From positions 176,432 to 240,431 of the forward strand of contig NZ_JAGXCY010000006.1 of the NCBI RefSeq assembly GCF_018310695.1: a DNA stretch of 64,000 bases, given 5' to 3'. Shown one piece after another: positions 55,011-63,927 of this stretch. The notes below the pieces were generated by a model, which was not told where the DNA came from, searched no databases, and was given only the letters and a program-made list of their open reading frames with translations. A program made the translations under genes and the position numbers. The stretch comes from Paenibacillus sp. Marseille-Q4541 (GTDB lineage: Bacteria > Bacillota > Bacilli > Paenibacillales > Paenibacillaceae). Position 1 is the first letter of the stretch; each line of letters begins with the position of its first letter.

Positions 55011-55961
55011 ATGAACCAAGGAGGTTCTAAACATATCGAACTCGGAATTCTTGATCTGGTTCCAAGTCTCATGGGAGTTTCAGCAGAGGAGGCATTGCGC
55101 CAGTCTGTTCAGCTGGCGATACAAGGGGAAAAATGGGGGTATCAGCGATACTGGACCTCAGAGCATCATAATCTTCCAGGTACAGAATCAGCGAGTCCAG
55201 AAGTACTGTTATCCCATATAGGTGCCAAAACAGAACGAATCAAATTAGGGTCGGGAGCCGTGTTGTTGCCTTACCATCACCCGATTCGAGTCGCAGAACA
55301 TTATCATATGTTAGCCGCGCTCTATCCAGGTCGTATTGAACTTGGCATCGGACGTGCTCCAGGGGGATCGGCACATTTATCGATGGCTCTTGCCGGTAAC
55401 TATTTGGAGAAAGTTGTGCAGTATCCCGAGCTCATTAAACAACTTCAAGATTTACTTCACTCGAGATACAGCTTTGATGGTGAACCCATTCTAGCGAAAC
55501 CAGTACCCGAAACACCGCCCAGTCTATGGCTGCTAGGTACCAATGTGAAAAGTGCAGAATATGCTGCGAAGTTTGGAACGGGTTATGTATTCGGTCAGTT
55601 TATGAGTGAACAGAATGGACTTGATATATTGCAAAAATACCGGGAACAGTTTGTCCCTTCGGAAAATCTTGCCGAGCCAAAGGCAAGCATTGCCGTAAAT
55701 GTCATCTGTGCATCTTCGGCAGACGAAGCCCATTCCTGGAAAGAGGAGGCACTCATCCTGCATCGGAAATTAACAGGCGGGATTACAGAAGTACCTTCAT
55801 ATTCCTCCATTATCGGACACCCAAAAGAGGTCAAGCAAGAGCTACTTGAGCTTGTAAATACAACAGGATGTAACCAGATATTAATTTCTACACGTGTGGC
55901 TTCCTATGAACAACGACTCTTGTCTTACCGTCTATTAGCTGAAGAATTCAACAAAGCGTAA
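55011..55961 (+). CDS. LLM-class flavin-dependent oxidoreductase (luciferase-like)
   Basis: 316 aa. Starts after GCAGGAG (spacing about 11 nt). Luciferase-like TIM barrel of the single-component type: LGILDLVPS, RYWTSEHHNLPGTESASPEVLLSHIGAKT, LGSGAVLLPYHHPIRVAEHYHMLAALYPGRIELGIGRAPGG split over the first half, and PSLWLLGTNVKSAEYAAKFGTGYVFGQF. Likely an FMN- or F420-linked oxidoreductase; substrate unknown. Single gene. No obvious terminator follows, but a perfect 18-bp palindrome lies 52 bp downstream. Confidence 0.9.
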   Translation: MNQGGSKHIELGILDLVPSLMGVSAEEALRQSVQLAIQGEKWGYQRYWTSEHHNLPGTESASPEVLLSHIGAKTERIKLGSGAVLLPYHHPIRVAEHYHMLAALYPGRIELGIGRAPGGSAHLSMALAGNYLEKVVQYPELIKQLQDLLHSRYSFDGEPILAKPVPETPPSLWLLGTNVKSAEYAAKFGTGYVFGQFMSEQNGLDILQKYREQFVPSENLAEPKASIAVNVICASSADEAHSWKEEALILHRKLTGGITEVPSYSSIIGHPKEVKQELLELVNTTGCNQILISTRVASYEQRLLSYRLLAEEFNKA

Positions 55962-56013
55962 TGAATCTTCACTCTTTTCCAATGTGCGGGTGGCTCGGAA
56001 TCTATAAATGTAC

Positions 56014-56052
56014 TTTTGCTATATAGCAAAATATGAAGGAGTACATAGAATA
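56014..56052 (+). promoter_or_regulatory. Palindrome and sigma-K-like promoter of the beta-repeat gene
   Basis: A perfect 18-bp palindrome TTTTGCTATATAGCAAAA (56014-56031) is followed by CATAGAATA (56044-56052), matching the sigma-K -10 consensus CATAnnnTA. The -35 'AC' is not clearly present. The predicted transcript would start about 20 nt before the ATG. The palindrome may be a regulator site or a terminator-like hairpin of the preceding gene. Confidence 0.5.
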
Positions 56053-56078
56053 GAGTAACAAGGAAAGGAGTGAAGATC

Positions 56079-56499
56079 ATGCCGACCTTTGATAGTATAA
56101 ACGTGACAGGTGACGCTGTAATTAACGGGGACCTTCAAGTGCTTGGAGGGACTACTTTACAAGATGTGAACTCGCAAAACCAAACGGTTCAGCAACATCT
56201 AAATGTGAATGGTAATGAAACTGTTTCTGGCGATATGTCAGTAAACGGAAGTGCCACAGTTATGAATAACTTGGGAGCAGGACTTAATTTAAGCGCAAAT
56301 AATAACGTTGTCGCCGGATCGCAACTCATGAGTTCCAGGATTGCCACCCGTCAGCGCTGTTCTTAATGTTGTGAAATTCTACAATTCAACGAATAGCGGG
56401 CAGCCAGGTGTGGTGCTGAAAGGGACAGATGGGAACGATTATGTTCTTTTCATTGATGTGTCTTCGGGTACGCCTACCATTGGGATTCAACTCATGTAA
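56079..56499 (+). pseudogene. Frameshifted beta-repeat (spore-surface-like) protein gene
   Basis: Begins at ATG 56079 with AAAGGAG 8 nt upstream. The first frame gives a 95-aa beta-helix-like repeat protein (VTGDAVINGDLQVLGG, then LNVNGNETVSGDMSVNGSA) that stops at 56366. The next frame continues without a start from about 56333 to a stop at 56499 and encodes a compact domain (VLNVVKFYNSTNSGQPGVV, then LKGTDGNDYVLFIDV, then PTIGIQLM) like a C-terminal adhesin/knob. A single-base deletion near 56325-56340 would fuse them into one protein of about 138 aa. The break has no simple homopolymer, so it may be a real lesion or a sequence error. Context suggests a spore coat or crust protein. Confidence 0.7.
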
Positions 56500-56523
56500 T
56501 GTTCAATGTTTTATGCACAAACG

Positions 56524-57618
56524 TTAGTACATTTTCTTTTTATGCTGCAATGCCGCTAGCTTTTGTTCCTCATGACGCATAACCGCCTTCTGAACGGCCT
56601 CCAAATAAGAGAAGTGGTGTATCTTATCCGGCTCCAGGTAAGTCCCTTCGGCCCATTCATTCCAAGCATTGATAAACAAAAAATCAGACTGATAAATCGT
56701 AGCAGCACGGTGCATCTGTTTCGTTAAATATAAACTGAATTTCTCGGGAGTGGACCCGATACAGCTTTGTCCTCGGACCCCAAGCCGAGGGGTATTGTCC
56801 CAGTTAACATATGCGCCTGGAAATATGGTTTCCCCGCTTCGATGAGGAGATCGTTGTAGAATCATCTCCCAGGCTCCGTCATAGTCAAATACGAGATGGT
56901 CCCCATCTTTCGTGTGGATACGGCTCCATAGATTCGGGCTGTGTCCATGAGCAAATGTGTAATGAGGTTCAAACTCAATACTTGCTTCAAAGCCATGTTG
57001 TGGGGGGATTTCAAATCCCCCTAATGTTCGCGCAAAATAGACACCATCAAGCCCATTGCTTATGGCAAGTTGATTCCAGAGCTGAAGCATCTCTTCACAG
57101 CGAGGAATATTACCTGGACGATAGATCACAAATAAAGGCTTGTTCTGTATTCGGATATATCTCGGGTCCTTGAACGCATGCAGTAATTCATTAAAATGTT
57201 CTTCCCAGTCGTGCTCATCACCATAGTCTTGAGGCATTAATATATCTTTCTCACCGCCATCCCACTTCCGGGTCCACGGCTCATTTGCCCAGGAGAGACA
57301 GAAAGGGAAGTCCGGTTCCCCTGATCCCAGCACAGCTTGAAATGGTTTTTCGAGCAGTCGTTTTCCCTTAAACCAGTAGTGATAATAACAGAAGCCATAA
57401 ATGCCGTGAGATCTAGCAGCATCGGCTTGCCACTTCCTTACAGAAGCGTCCATCAAGTTATAATACAAATCCTTTAAAGGTTCTTTGGGTTGCTTATGCT
57501 TTCGATATAAAGGTTTATTTTTGCGAGTATTGGTCCATTCCGTGAATCCTTCTCCCCACCAGGTATCGTTTTCTTCGATTTGATGGAATTGAGGAAGGAA
57601 AAAAGCAATGAGTTTCAT
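56524..57618 (-). CDS. WbsX/GH99-like glycan protein
   Basis: 364 aa. The WbsX/GH99-like signature FFLPQFHQIEENDTWWGEGFTEW opens the protein; later WANEPWTRKWDG (with conserved E) and INAWNEWAEGTYLEPD close the barrel. The family is found with O-antigen and other surface glycan genes and is called glycosyltransferase WbsX-like, though the fold is hydrolase-like. Its ATG overlaps the stop of the upstream CgeB-like gene (4 nt). It is the second gene of a two-gene operon convergent with the broken beta-repeat gene. Confidence 0.88.
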   Translation of the reverse strand: MKLIAFFLPQFHQIEENDTWWGEGFTEWTNTRKNKPLYRKHKQPKEPLKDLYYNLMDASVRKWQADAARSHGIYGFCYYHYWFKGKRLLEKPFQAVLGSGEPDFPFCLSWANEPWTRKWDGGEKDILMPQDYGDEHDWEEHFNELLHAFKDPRYIRIQNKPLFVIYRPGNIPRCEEMLQLWNQLAISNGLDGVYFARTLGGFEIPPQHGFEASIEFEPHYTFAHGHSPNLWSRIHTKDGDHLVFDYDGAWEMILQRSPHRSGETIFPGAYVNWDNTPRLGVRGQSCIGSTPEKFSLYLTKQMHRAATIYQSDFLFINAWNEWAEGTYLEPDKIHHFSYLEAVQKAVMRHEEQKLAALQHKKKMY

Positions 57619-58772
57619 ACGAAGGAGGATCTCCTTTCCTCTAGTGCAGATGTAAGAATATCATTTGTGAAATCCATCATGAGATGAAAAAAAGAGTAAT
57701 TGTACATACTTCGAGTAAGGGCACCTGAGGCAATCCTTCTTTTTTCTTCCGGATGTGCTTTATAGTGTGCGAGATGTGCGCCGAGGTCTCCTGGGTTCTG
57801 AAAAGAGATGCAATCATCTCCTGGGCTCATATAACGATGTAGATCCATATGCTCTTCTGCAATCAAGAAACCTCCGCAAGCTGCAATGGTAAACCGGTGA
57901 CACTGGTCTTTTCTCCAGCTCACGATCATATCGGCTCCATTGAATAGCTGTGCAAGTTCGTGCTCGGACGTTTGCTGCCAAGCTTCGACTCCCGGTACCT
58001 CATCCCAGTTCTCGCCTAGCGCGAGTATTCGTCCATGCTGGATTTGAGTGCGAATGATATCTAGATACGGCACTAAACGATCCGTATAATCCCCGAGAAG
58101 TATGAGATCGGACTGCAAATGAAGGGGAACTGTTGCTGGAGAAAACAGATCAGGATCTGCACCAAAAGGCAGGTAGATGATCTGTGAGGATAAATGGCTC
58201 TGATACGTTGCGATATGCTCTGAATTCTGAGTAATGACAAGATCCCACATCGAAGATTCACATGGTATATCAGTTGATAGGGAGAGCGGTTCATGGACAT
58301 CATTCAGCCACAGAACCGCCTTCAGTCCTTTCCAGGGAAGAACGTCTTTGGGAAAAGGAAGAGTTGGCTTGTTACCGATCATAAGAAGTACATCAGGTTG
58401 ATATAAAGATAGGGATTCTAATAGATTATCGTCTATCTTCATTGTGATGATCTCTTTAAAAAGCATGCGTAAGCAATGTCTGAAATGGACCTCTGTTGAT
58501 GGTTCCCATGCTTTATCCATTTCGCATAGCAGCATAACTCTCTTTTGCTTGGCATCTCTAATTGTAATGGATCGTTCACTGGGGGATAGGGTCTGTTCGT
58601 TACGATGATTTAGAACTTGGTCTGATGCAGGGAACGCATGTGGAAAAGAAATGACCTCAGACGAAGTGTTTCGCTTCGTTATTTTTAGTTTTGGTGTAAC
58701 TGTACGTTTCGTTCGTGAAGCGGCAGTTGCTTTTTTTTGTGAGGAAGATGTCGCTTTTTCACTTTTTTTCAT
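57615..58772 (-). CDS. CgeB-like glycosyltransferase
   Basis: 385 aa. The N-terminal 60 residues are basic/low-complexity (KKSEKATSSSQKKATAASRT), possibly a disordered tail. The rest has two Rossmann-like halves, with the GT-B C-terminal part YDLS-like LFNGADMIVSWRKDQCHRFTIAACGGFLIAEEHMDLHRYMSPGDD and an end helix, typical of CgeB (spore crust glycosylation in B. subtilis) and relatives. Upstream, CATAAACTA is a sigma-K-type -10. AAAGGA is 12 nt before the ATG. It should glycosylate spore outer-layer material, perhaps the product of the neighbouring beta-repeat gene. Confidence 0.8.
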   Translation of the reverse strand: MKKSEKATSSSQKKATAASRTKRTVTPKLKITKRNTSSEVISFPHAFPASDQVLNHRNEQTLSPSERSITIRDAKQKRVMLLCEMDKAWEPSTEVHFRHCLRMLFKEIITMKIDDNLLESLSLYQPDVLLMIGNKPTLPFPKDVLPWKGLKAVLWLNDVHEPLSLSTDIPCESSMWDLVITQNSEHIATYQSHLSSQIIYLPFGADPDLFSPATVPLHLQSDLILLGDYTDRLVPYLDIIRTQIQHGRILALGENWDEVPGVEAWQQTSEHELAQLFNGADMIVSWRKDQCHRFTIAACGGFLIAEEHMDLHRYMSPGDDCISFQNPGDLGAHLAHYKAHPEEKRRIASGALTRSMYNYSFFHLMMDFTNDILTSALEERRSSFV

Positions 58773-58808
58773 GGCTCTATTCGTTCCTTTTATAATCTCA
58801 TTTTAAGG

Positions 58809-58835
58809 TAGTTTATGATGGCCAGTAACTTTGTT
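58809..58835 (-). promoter_or_regulatory. Sigma-K-like promoter of the CgeB/WbsX operon
   Basis: On the minus strand, CATAAACTA (58817-58809) matches CATAnnnTA, and an AC dinucleotide lies 15 nt before it at about 58833-58834, near the -35 position. The predicted start is about 30 nt before the ATG at 58772. Confidence 0.55.
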
Positions 58836-58975
58836 TCATGATATAGACCCATGTTACATGAATTCGGGCTTCTTTTAGGTAAAAAGTACTGTGTGAAATA
58901 TCACATTTCGTTCTCCTTTCACCGAAAAAGAAAATAGAAGTTATATTATTGGATGTTTCGGTAGGGGGAGAACTA

Positions 58976-60682
58976 TTGTTTAAGATAAAAACGATTGGTC
59001 AGCGAATTACATTAGTGATGGGTTTCTTATTATTTTATGTCATTATTATCGGTATCGTTTCAATCGTACAAATGAATGCCATGGAAAAAAATACGAAGTA
59101 TATTACTAGGAATGCGATGCCTGCCATAAACCAATTAAGTGAAATGGCATATACATCCGAGCATATCCAAGGACTGAGCTACAGCTATTATTTGGCAGAA
59201 GATGAGACAAGGAAAAAAGAGATTGAAGAGGAGCGAGTCCAGTTCATTCGTCGTCTCACTACGGCTAAGCAGACCTTTGAATCGTTGATTACGGGGGAAC
59301 AGACGCGGGAGCATTATAATTCGTTTTCTGCAGAATGGGAAGCCTACAGTAAATTGAATACGAAAGCTAAAGAGAAAAGTGATGATAATAATCCGGAACT
59401 AGCCTATGAAGTCATAATTAAATCAGAGACAGCTTTCCGTAAAATGCAAAATGAGTTAACTGCCTTGGCTACTTCCAGTCAACAGGAAGCAGCTATTTCA
59501 ACGACTGAGCTGGAAAGAAGCTCTTTTTGGGCAAAATTGATCCTGATTATTGGCATATCATTTATTGTGATGGCTACTTTTGTTAGTAACATCGCATTGG
59601 TCCGTCAGCTGGTGAGACCGATCAAGGAAATTGAGAATAACGTCAAAGCCATCGCAGATGGCGATCTAACCGTAGATGATATCCACCGAAAGAAAGAGGA
59701 CGAGCTCACGCTGCTTGGTAAAGGAATTAATCAGATGAAAGCAAATTTGGTGGGGATTGTACAACAGATACAGGGCTCATCTCAGCTTGTAGAAAATCAT
59801 AGTGCGGAGCTTGCCATTACGTCAGAGGAAGTGAAGATGGGAAGCCAGCAGATCGCAATGTCGATGGAGGAATCAGCGAAGGCGACGGAAAGTCAGGCAG
59901 AAACTGCTGCTTCCGCTGCGAGAAACGTAGAGATGCTGAATGAACATATCGAGAATCATGCTTCCAAAGGGGAGCAACTGAAAGGCATGTCCGAACTTGT
60001 TCTGGTACAAGGGACCCGAGGGAAAGAGATTATGCAAAGGTCCATTGAACAAATGAATCAGATTGCAAGCCGTGTATCGTTCTCTATGAATCAAGTGAAT
60101 CATCTCGATAAGAGTAACGAGAATATATATGAACTTGTCCATGTCATTCGAGAGATTGCGAGACAAACCAATCTTTTATCTCTTAATGCATCAATAGAAG
60201 CGGCCAGAGCCGGTGAACATGGGCGCGGGTTTGCTGTCGTAGCTGAAGAAGTAAGATCTTTATCGGATGCAGTGCAGCAGACAGTAGGTCAGATTAATGA
60301 GTTAACGACTCAAATCCAGCAAGATACGAGATCTGTTGTGGAGTCCTTGGAGAGTGGCGTACAGGAAACCGCTCGCGGAACAATTCAAATGGAAGAGGTT
60401 AATGACGCTTTTGAACATATTACGTCATCGGTGTATCAGATGGTTGCTGTCATTAATGAAGTCTCCGCAGGACTTAGGGGGATGCAGGAACTAAGCGGAG
60501 AGATGAATGATTTCAGCCAGCAAATTTCGGCTATTTCACAGCAGTCAGCAGCGAGTGTAGAGGAAGTATCCGCTTCAGCTGAGCAACAAGTAGGATCACT
60601 TGAAGTTGTTGCAGACCGGATATTAAAGCTCAAAACATTGTCAGAGGATCTGCTCGCTTCCATCTCTCAGCTTCGGGTATAA
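58976..60682 (+). CDS. Methyl-accepting chemotaxis protein
   Basis: 568 aa from TTG 58976 (AGGGGGAG 5 nt upstream). TM1 is about residues 12-34. A four-helix-bundle extracellular domain follows (about 35-188), then TM2 (about 190-212), HAMP (about 213-265, [18 protein letters not shown]) and the signalling hairpin tip ([37 protein letters not shown] split here). Methylation-helix Gln/Glu pairs are present. The ligand cannot be inferred. Single gene. Confidence 0.95.
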   Translation: MFKIKTIGQRITLVMGFLLFYVIIIGIVSIVQMNAMEKNTKYITRNAMPAINQLSEMAYTSEHIQGLSYSYYLAEDETRKKEIEEERVQFIRRLTTAKQTFESLITGEQTREHYNSFSAEWEAYSKLNTKAKEKSDDNNPELAYEVIIKSETAFRKMQNELTALATSSQQEAAISTTELERSSFWAKLILIIGISFIVMATFVSNIALVRQLVRPIKEIENNVKAIADGDLTVDDIHRKKEDELTLLGKGINQMKANLVGIVQQIQGSSQLVENHSAELAITSEEVKMGSQQIAMSMEESAKATESQAETAASAARNVEMLNEHIENHASKGEQLKGMSELVLVQGTRGKEIMQRSIEQMNQIASRVSFSMNQVNHLDKSNENIYELVHVIREIARQTNLLSLNASIEAARAGEHGRGFAVVAEEVRSLSDAVQQTVGQINELTTQIQQDTRSVVESLESGVQETARGTIQMEEVNDAFEHITSSVYQMVAVINEVSAGLRGMQELSGEMNDFSQQISAISQQSAASVEEVSASAEQQVGSLEVVADRILKLKTLSEDLLASISQLRV

Positions 60683-60702
60683 TGTAACCATGTAACCACG
60701 AG

Positions 60703-61722
60703 ATGAGAAGGGATCTGCTGTTATTGATGAATACGAGCAAAATGAATACAACTACAAATACATTTTTATATACATTTGCCTGTCACGAGAGTGAACAGGC
60801 TCTTTGTCTTCTGGAGCTGAAACGACTACTTGGAATGGATGAAGCAGGAGCTAGCCATTTTTATGTAACGAATCGCTGTATAGATCCTTCACGCAGTCCT
60901 TTTCTTAAGATGAGACTTGATATATTGCTTATGTCTTCTACCTTGGATGAGTTATTAGAGCAGACAGGATCTATTCAACTAAAGGAGGAGCAGTCCTTTA
61001 AAGTGCTGTACCTCAAAGAAGGCAAGTCTTATACGTATGAGGAACAGAGAAAGCTAGAGCGTACGGTAGGCATCCGTATTCAAGGCACAGCAAAAATGAA
61101 AAACCCCGACATCACGTTAGGTCTTATCCATATCGATTCAGGATGGGTACTTGGTGTATGCCACGAAGCTGGTCATGTCTGGCTAGAGCACAAAAATAAG
61201 CCGAACAATTATTCAACAGGGCTTAGTTCCCGAGTCGCTAGGGCTCTCGTTAATATTGCCGCTCCCGAACCATCCGGAGTGAGTATCATAGATCCTTGTT
61301 GCGGGATGGGCAACGTGTTAATTGAGGCTCTATCCATGGGAATACCCATTCACGGTAATGACATCAATCCACTGGCGGTACAAGGAGCTCGTGTGAATCT
61401 ACGGCATTATGGATATGACGATACGCTGGTTACGCTCGGAGATATGACAAATCTTGAAGTAAAAGCAGATCGTGCCATTTTAGATTTACCCTATAATGTG
61501 TGCTCTGTATTGCCGGTAGAAGAACAGTTAAAGCTGCTGACTCATCTTGGGAAGCTTGCAGATGAAGCAGTCATCGTAAGCACAGAACCCATAGGTGAAC
61601 AACTGGAGCAGACGGGATGGGAAGTTCGGGATCATGTGACAACATCAAAAGGTTCTTTTGTTCGGGAGATATGGCACTGTAAGCGGAGATCAGATCGTGC
61701 GATGAACGAATTAGGAGACTGA
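60703..61722 (+). CDS. Putative Trm11/THUMP-type SAM-dependent RNA methyltransferase
   Basis: Up to 339 aa; the start is unclear (ATG 60703, or ATG 60727 with AAGGG some distance upstream). An N-terminal nucleic-acid-binding-like region (about 15-120) precedes a Rossmann methyltransferase: motif I IDPCCGMGNVLIEAL (about 196-210), motif II GNDINPLAVQGARVNL, and the catalytic DLPYNV in place of (N/D)PP(Y/F). Similar to Trm11/TrmG10 (N2-guanosine tRNA methylation) and the UPF0020 family. RNA target unknown. Follows the chemoreceptor by 20 bp but probably has no functional link. Confidence 0.85.
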   Translation: MRRDLLLLMNTSKMNTTTNTFLYTFACHESEQALCLLELKRLLGMDEAGASHFYVTNRCIDPSRSPFLKMRLDILLMSSTLDELLEQTGSIQLKEEQSFKVLYLKEGKSYTYEEQRKLERTVGIRIQGTAKMKNPDITLGLIHIDSGWVLGVCHEAGHVWLEHKNKPNNYSTGLSSRVARALVNIAAPEPSGVSIIDPCCGMGNVLIEALSMGIPIHGNDINPLAVQGARVNLRHYGYDDTLVTLGDMTNLEVKADRAILDLPYNVCSVLPVEEQLKLLTHLGKLADEAVIVSTEPIGEQLEQTGWEVRDHVTTSKGSFVREIWHCKRRSDRAMNELGD

Positions 61723-61748
61723 TGATTTATAAAAACAAATATAAACTT

Positions 61749-61787
61749 AAAAACCCGCTTCAAGAGAAGTTCTTGAGCGGGTTTTTG
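61749..61787. terminator. Bidirectional intrinsic terminator
   Basis: AAAACCCGCT-T-CAAGA pairs with TCTTG-A-GCGGGTTTT, flanked by A and T runs; separates convergent genes. Confidence 0.9.
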
Positions 61788-61792
61788 TATGA

Positions 61793-62755
61793 CTAGTAAG
61801 AACGACTGTAGTCTACCAGATTACGAGGCAATGTCTCGTTTTTTACGTATGCTGTAAGGTTCTCTATAAAAATCTCAAATGCACGTTCATTATAATAAGG
61901 GGTGCTTCCTGCAACATGAGGGGTAATAAGTACATTGTCCATAGCCCATAGCGGATGGTCGCTTGGCAGTGGTTCTTCTTCAAATACATCAAGTGCAGCT
62001 GAAGCGATCTGCTTCTCTTGCAGTGCATGTAATAGCGCTGAGGTATCTACGGTAGCACCGCGACCAACGTTTAGGAAGCAAGATCCTTTTTTCATCGCTG
62101 CAAAAGTCTTTTTGTTGAACAAATGACGGGTATCATCCGTTAATGGGAGGATGTTCACAACATAATCGCCCTCAGACAATACTTCTTCAAGTCCATCCAT
62201 GGAAACCATCTTCCTTACATGCGGCGCTTCTTTTCCTGACCTGCGAACACCAATGACATTCATGCCGAAAGCTTCTGCTAGCTTAGCTGTAGCCGTACCA
62301 ATCTCACCTACGCCGACGATCACAATCGTTTTGCCGGAAAGTTCGCTCATCGTATCGTCTTTGGCATCCCAATTACTCTTCGATTGATTGATGGCTGCTA
62401 TCTTCAAATTACGGGACAAGGAGAGCATCATGCCAAGTATCATCTCAGAGATCGGAATTGCATGAATACCACTTGTATTCGTGAGTGAAATATTACGTTC
62501 CTTGAATTTGTCCTGAGGAAGGTAGTCGACTCCAGCAGACCAGGTCTGAACCCATTTTAATTTGCTGTCTGGATGCAGCATTTCATCTGCATGACCTTTA
62601 CTTTTGGACCATCCAACCAAGATCTCTGCTTCTCGCAGGAGGGAGGGATCAAGCTCCTTTGCTTTGCCTATAGTTAGGGTGTAATTAGGTGCAATATCTT
62701 GGATACGCTTTTGTTCTGTCTCCGTAAAAGAATGCAAGCTTACAATTTTGCTCAT
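61793..62755 (-). CDS. D-isomer 2-hydroxyacid dehydrogenase (NAD-dependent)
   Basis: 320 aa from ATG 62755 (GAGGAGG upstream, spacing about 11 nt); the frame to 62818 has no site. NAD-binding motif VGVGEIGTATAKLAEAFGMNVIG (about 143-165, G-x-G-x2-G), catalytic Arg in NVGRGATVDTSAL, and Glu/His in DVFEEEPLPSDHPLW and TPHVAG. Similar to glyoxylate/hydroxypyruvate reductase (GhrA-type). Single gene, substrate uncertain. Confidence 0.93.
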   Translation of the reverse strand: MSKIVSLHSFTETEQKRIQDIAPNYTLTIGKAKELDPSLLREAEILVGWSKSKGHADEMLHPDSKLKWVQTWSAGVDYLPQDKFKERNISLTNTSGIHAIPISEMILGMMLSLSRNLKIAAINQSKSNWDAKDDTMSELSGKTIVIVGVGEIGTATAKLAEAFGMNVIGVRRSGKEAPHVRKMVSMDGLEEVLSEGDYVVNILPLTDDTRHLFNKKTFAAMKKGSCFLNVGRGATVDTSALLHALQEKQIASAALDVFEEEPLPSDHPLWAMDNVLITPHVAGSTPYYNERAFEIFIENLTAYVKNETLPRNLVDYSRSY

Positions 62756-63059
62756 TCGCGTTAGATCCTCCTCGCTTAGAATAGTTACAGTGTAGCAGAT
62801 GATCAGGCAGAGGGGCAATGTGACTCGAATGATATGGGTTTAATCCCTACTTATAGAGAAACATTTATAATAGAAGAAACACGTCTTTTTGAAGGGGAGG
62901 GGGACTGTTCACAACAGCGAATAGATTCATATGTGCTCCGGTCTGGTTTGTCTTTAAAGAGTAACATCTCATTAGACGCAACTTACTTTCGAGTTTATTT
63001 CATTTTGTATAAGTAATAACTGGCACATGCGAGCCTATTATATAGTAGTAAAAAAATTT

Positions 63060-63089
63060 TAACGTTAGGAAAAATGAAAATTAACGTTA
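63060..63089. repeat. Two TAACGTTA palindromes 22 bp apart
   Basis: Perfect 8-bp palindromes at 63060-63067 and 63082-63089; the centre-to-centre distance of 22 bp is about two helical turns, as for a dimer-of-dimers operator. Confidence 0.5.
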
Positions 63090-63150
63090 TATGTTAGGTA
63101 TATTTATCCAAAGCTGATATCAAGAGAAATTACTTCTATTACCACTATTT

Positions 63151-63185
63151 ACAGGTCGGGATTTCATTTCAACGGACCTGTTTTT
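63151..63185 (+). terminator. Orphan terminator-like hairpin
   Basis: A perfect ACAGGTC/GACCTGT 7-bp stem with a 17-nt loop, followed by TTTTT. There is no annotated gene ending just before it, so it may end a small RNA. Confidence 0.55.
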
Positions 63186-63262
63186 CGCCATTAAATTGAA
63201 CGCAACTGATTTGGATTTCACATGTTGTTATGGAAAAAAAATCCGATTCGAAATCATTAGTA

Positions 63263-63296
63263 CCTGGTACTAGTATCAGGATATTACTATTATAAT
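63263..63296 (+). promoter_or_regulatory. Dyad and -10 upstream of thpR
   Basis: CCTG-GT-ACTAGT-AT-CAGG (63263-63280, one mismatched pair) occupies the place of a -35 box, with TATAAT at 63291-63296. A -35 consensus is absent (TACTAG at 17-bp spacing), suggesting activator or repressor control. Confidence 0.45.
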
Positions 63297-63354
63297 TTGG
63301 TTAAAATTGGGTAAGTATATAACAAATAAAGATAACAAGAAATGGGGCGCCCAA

Positions 63355-63927
63355 ATGACAAGTACTTCTCATAGAAAGGCTCGAGTATTCACAGCTATAA
63401 CTTTGCCAGAACATGCAAAAAAGGAAATACAGAAATGGATCCAGTTACATAAAAACAAACTTCCGTTTCGTAATTTTACGCATAGGGAAGATTATCATAT
63501 TACACTTCAATTTCTGGGAGATACTGAGGTTAGCGAAATACCAAAACTATGTGATGCACTTCGCGGAGCAGCTACTCAGTTGCAGGCCTTTCCGCTAGGT
63601 ATAGGGGAACCGGGAATATTTGGATCTTCAACACATCCTAGGGTTTTATGGAGAGGTGTTGAAGGAGAGCTGGATCAGCTATCTACTCTTTTTGAGTATA
63701 TTGTTAAATCGACTCTACCATTAGGGTATATTCCTGAAGATCGACCTTATCGTCCGCATATTACGGTAGCGCGTAAATTTGATGAATCCCAGAAGATGAC
63801 TTGGAATTTAGATGAAATTATGAGTCATGAGACACTGGATACATGGCTTGTTGAAGGTTTTGTTTTATATCAGACCTACCCGGGTCAAAAACCGATGTAC
63901 AAGGTCATCGAGAACTTTGATTTTTAA
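63355..63927 (+). CDS. thpR: RNA 2',3'-cyclic 3'-phosphodiesterase (LigT/ThpR-like)
   Basis: 190 aa from ATG 63355; a TTG at 63307 gives a longer, less likely form. The two H-x-T motifs of the 2H phosphoesterase family are present: H48-I-T50 in DYHITLQFLG and H134-I-T136 in RPHITVAR. The family opens 2',3'-cyclic phosphates on RNA ends. The ribosome binding site is weak (TGGGGCG). Last gene in the window, with no terminator visible before the end. Confidence 0.92.
   Translation: MTSTSHRKARVFTAITLPEHAKKEIQKWIQLHKNKLPFRNFTHREDYHITLQFLGDTEVSEIPKLCDALRGAATQLQAFPLGIGEPGIFGSSTHPRVLWRGVEGELDQLSTLFEYIVKSTLPLGYIPEDRPYRPHITVARKFDESQKMTWNLDEIMSHETLDTWLVEGFVLYQTYPGQKPMYKVIENFDF

Larger units (their letters stand above)
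62819..63354. other. Gene-poor region with palindromes and an orphan terminator
   Basis: About 535 bases. There is no ORF with a good ribosome binding site. It contains two TAACGTTA palindromes (63060-63067 and 63082-63089), a terminator-like hairpin (63151-63185) and an 18-bp dyad with a TATAAT (63263-63296). Confidence 0.5.

Noticed and set aside
62834..63016. 60-codon plus-strand ORF before thpR
   Set aside because: No ribosome binding site at its ATG; composition like non-coding AT-rich DNA.
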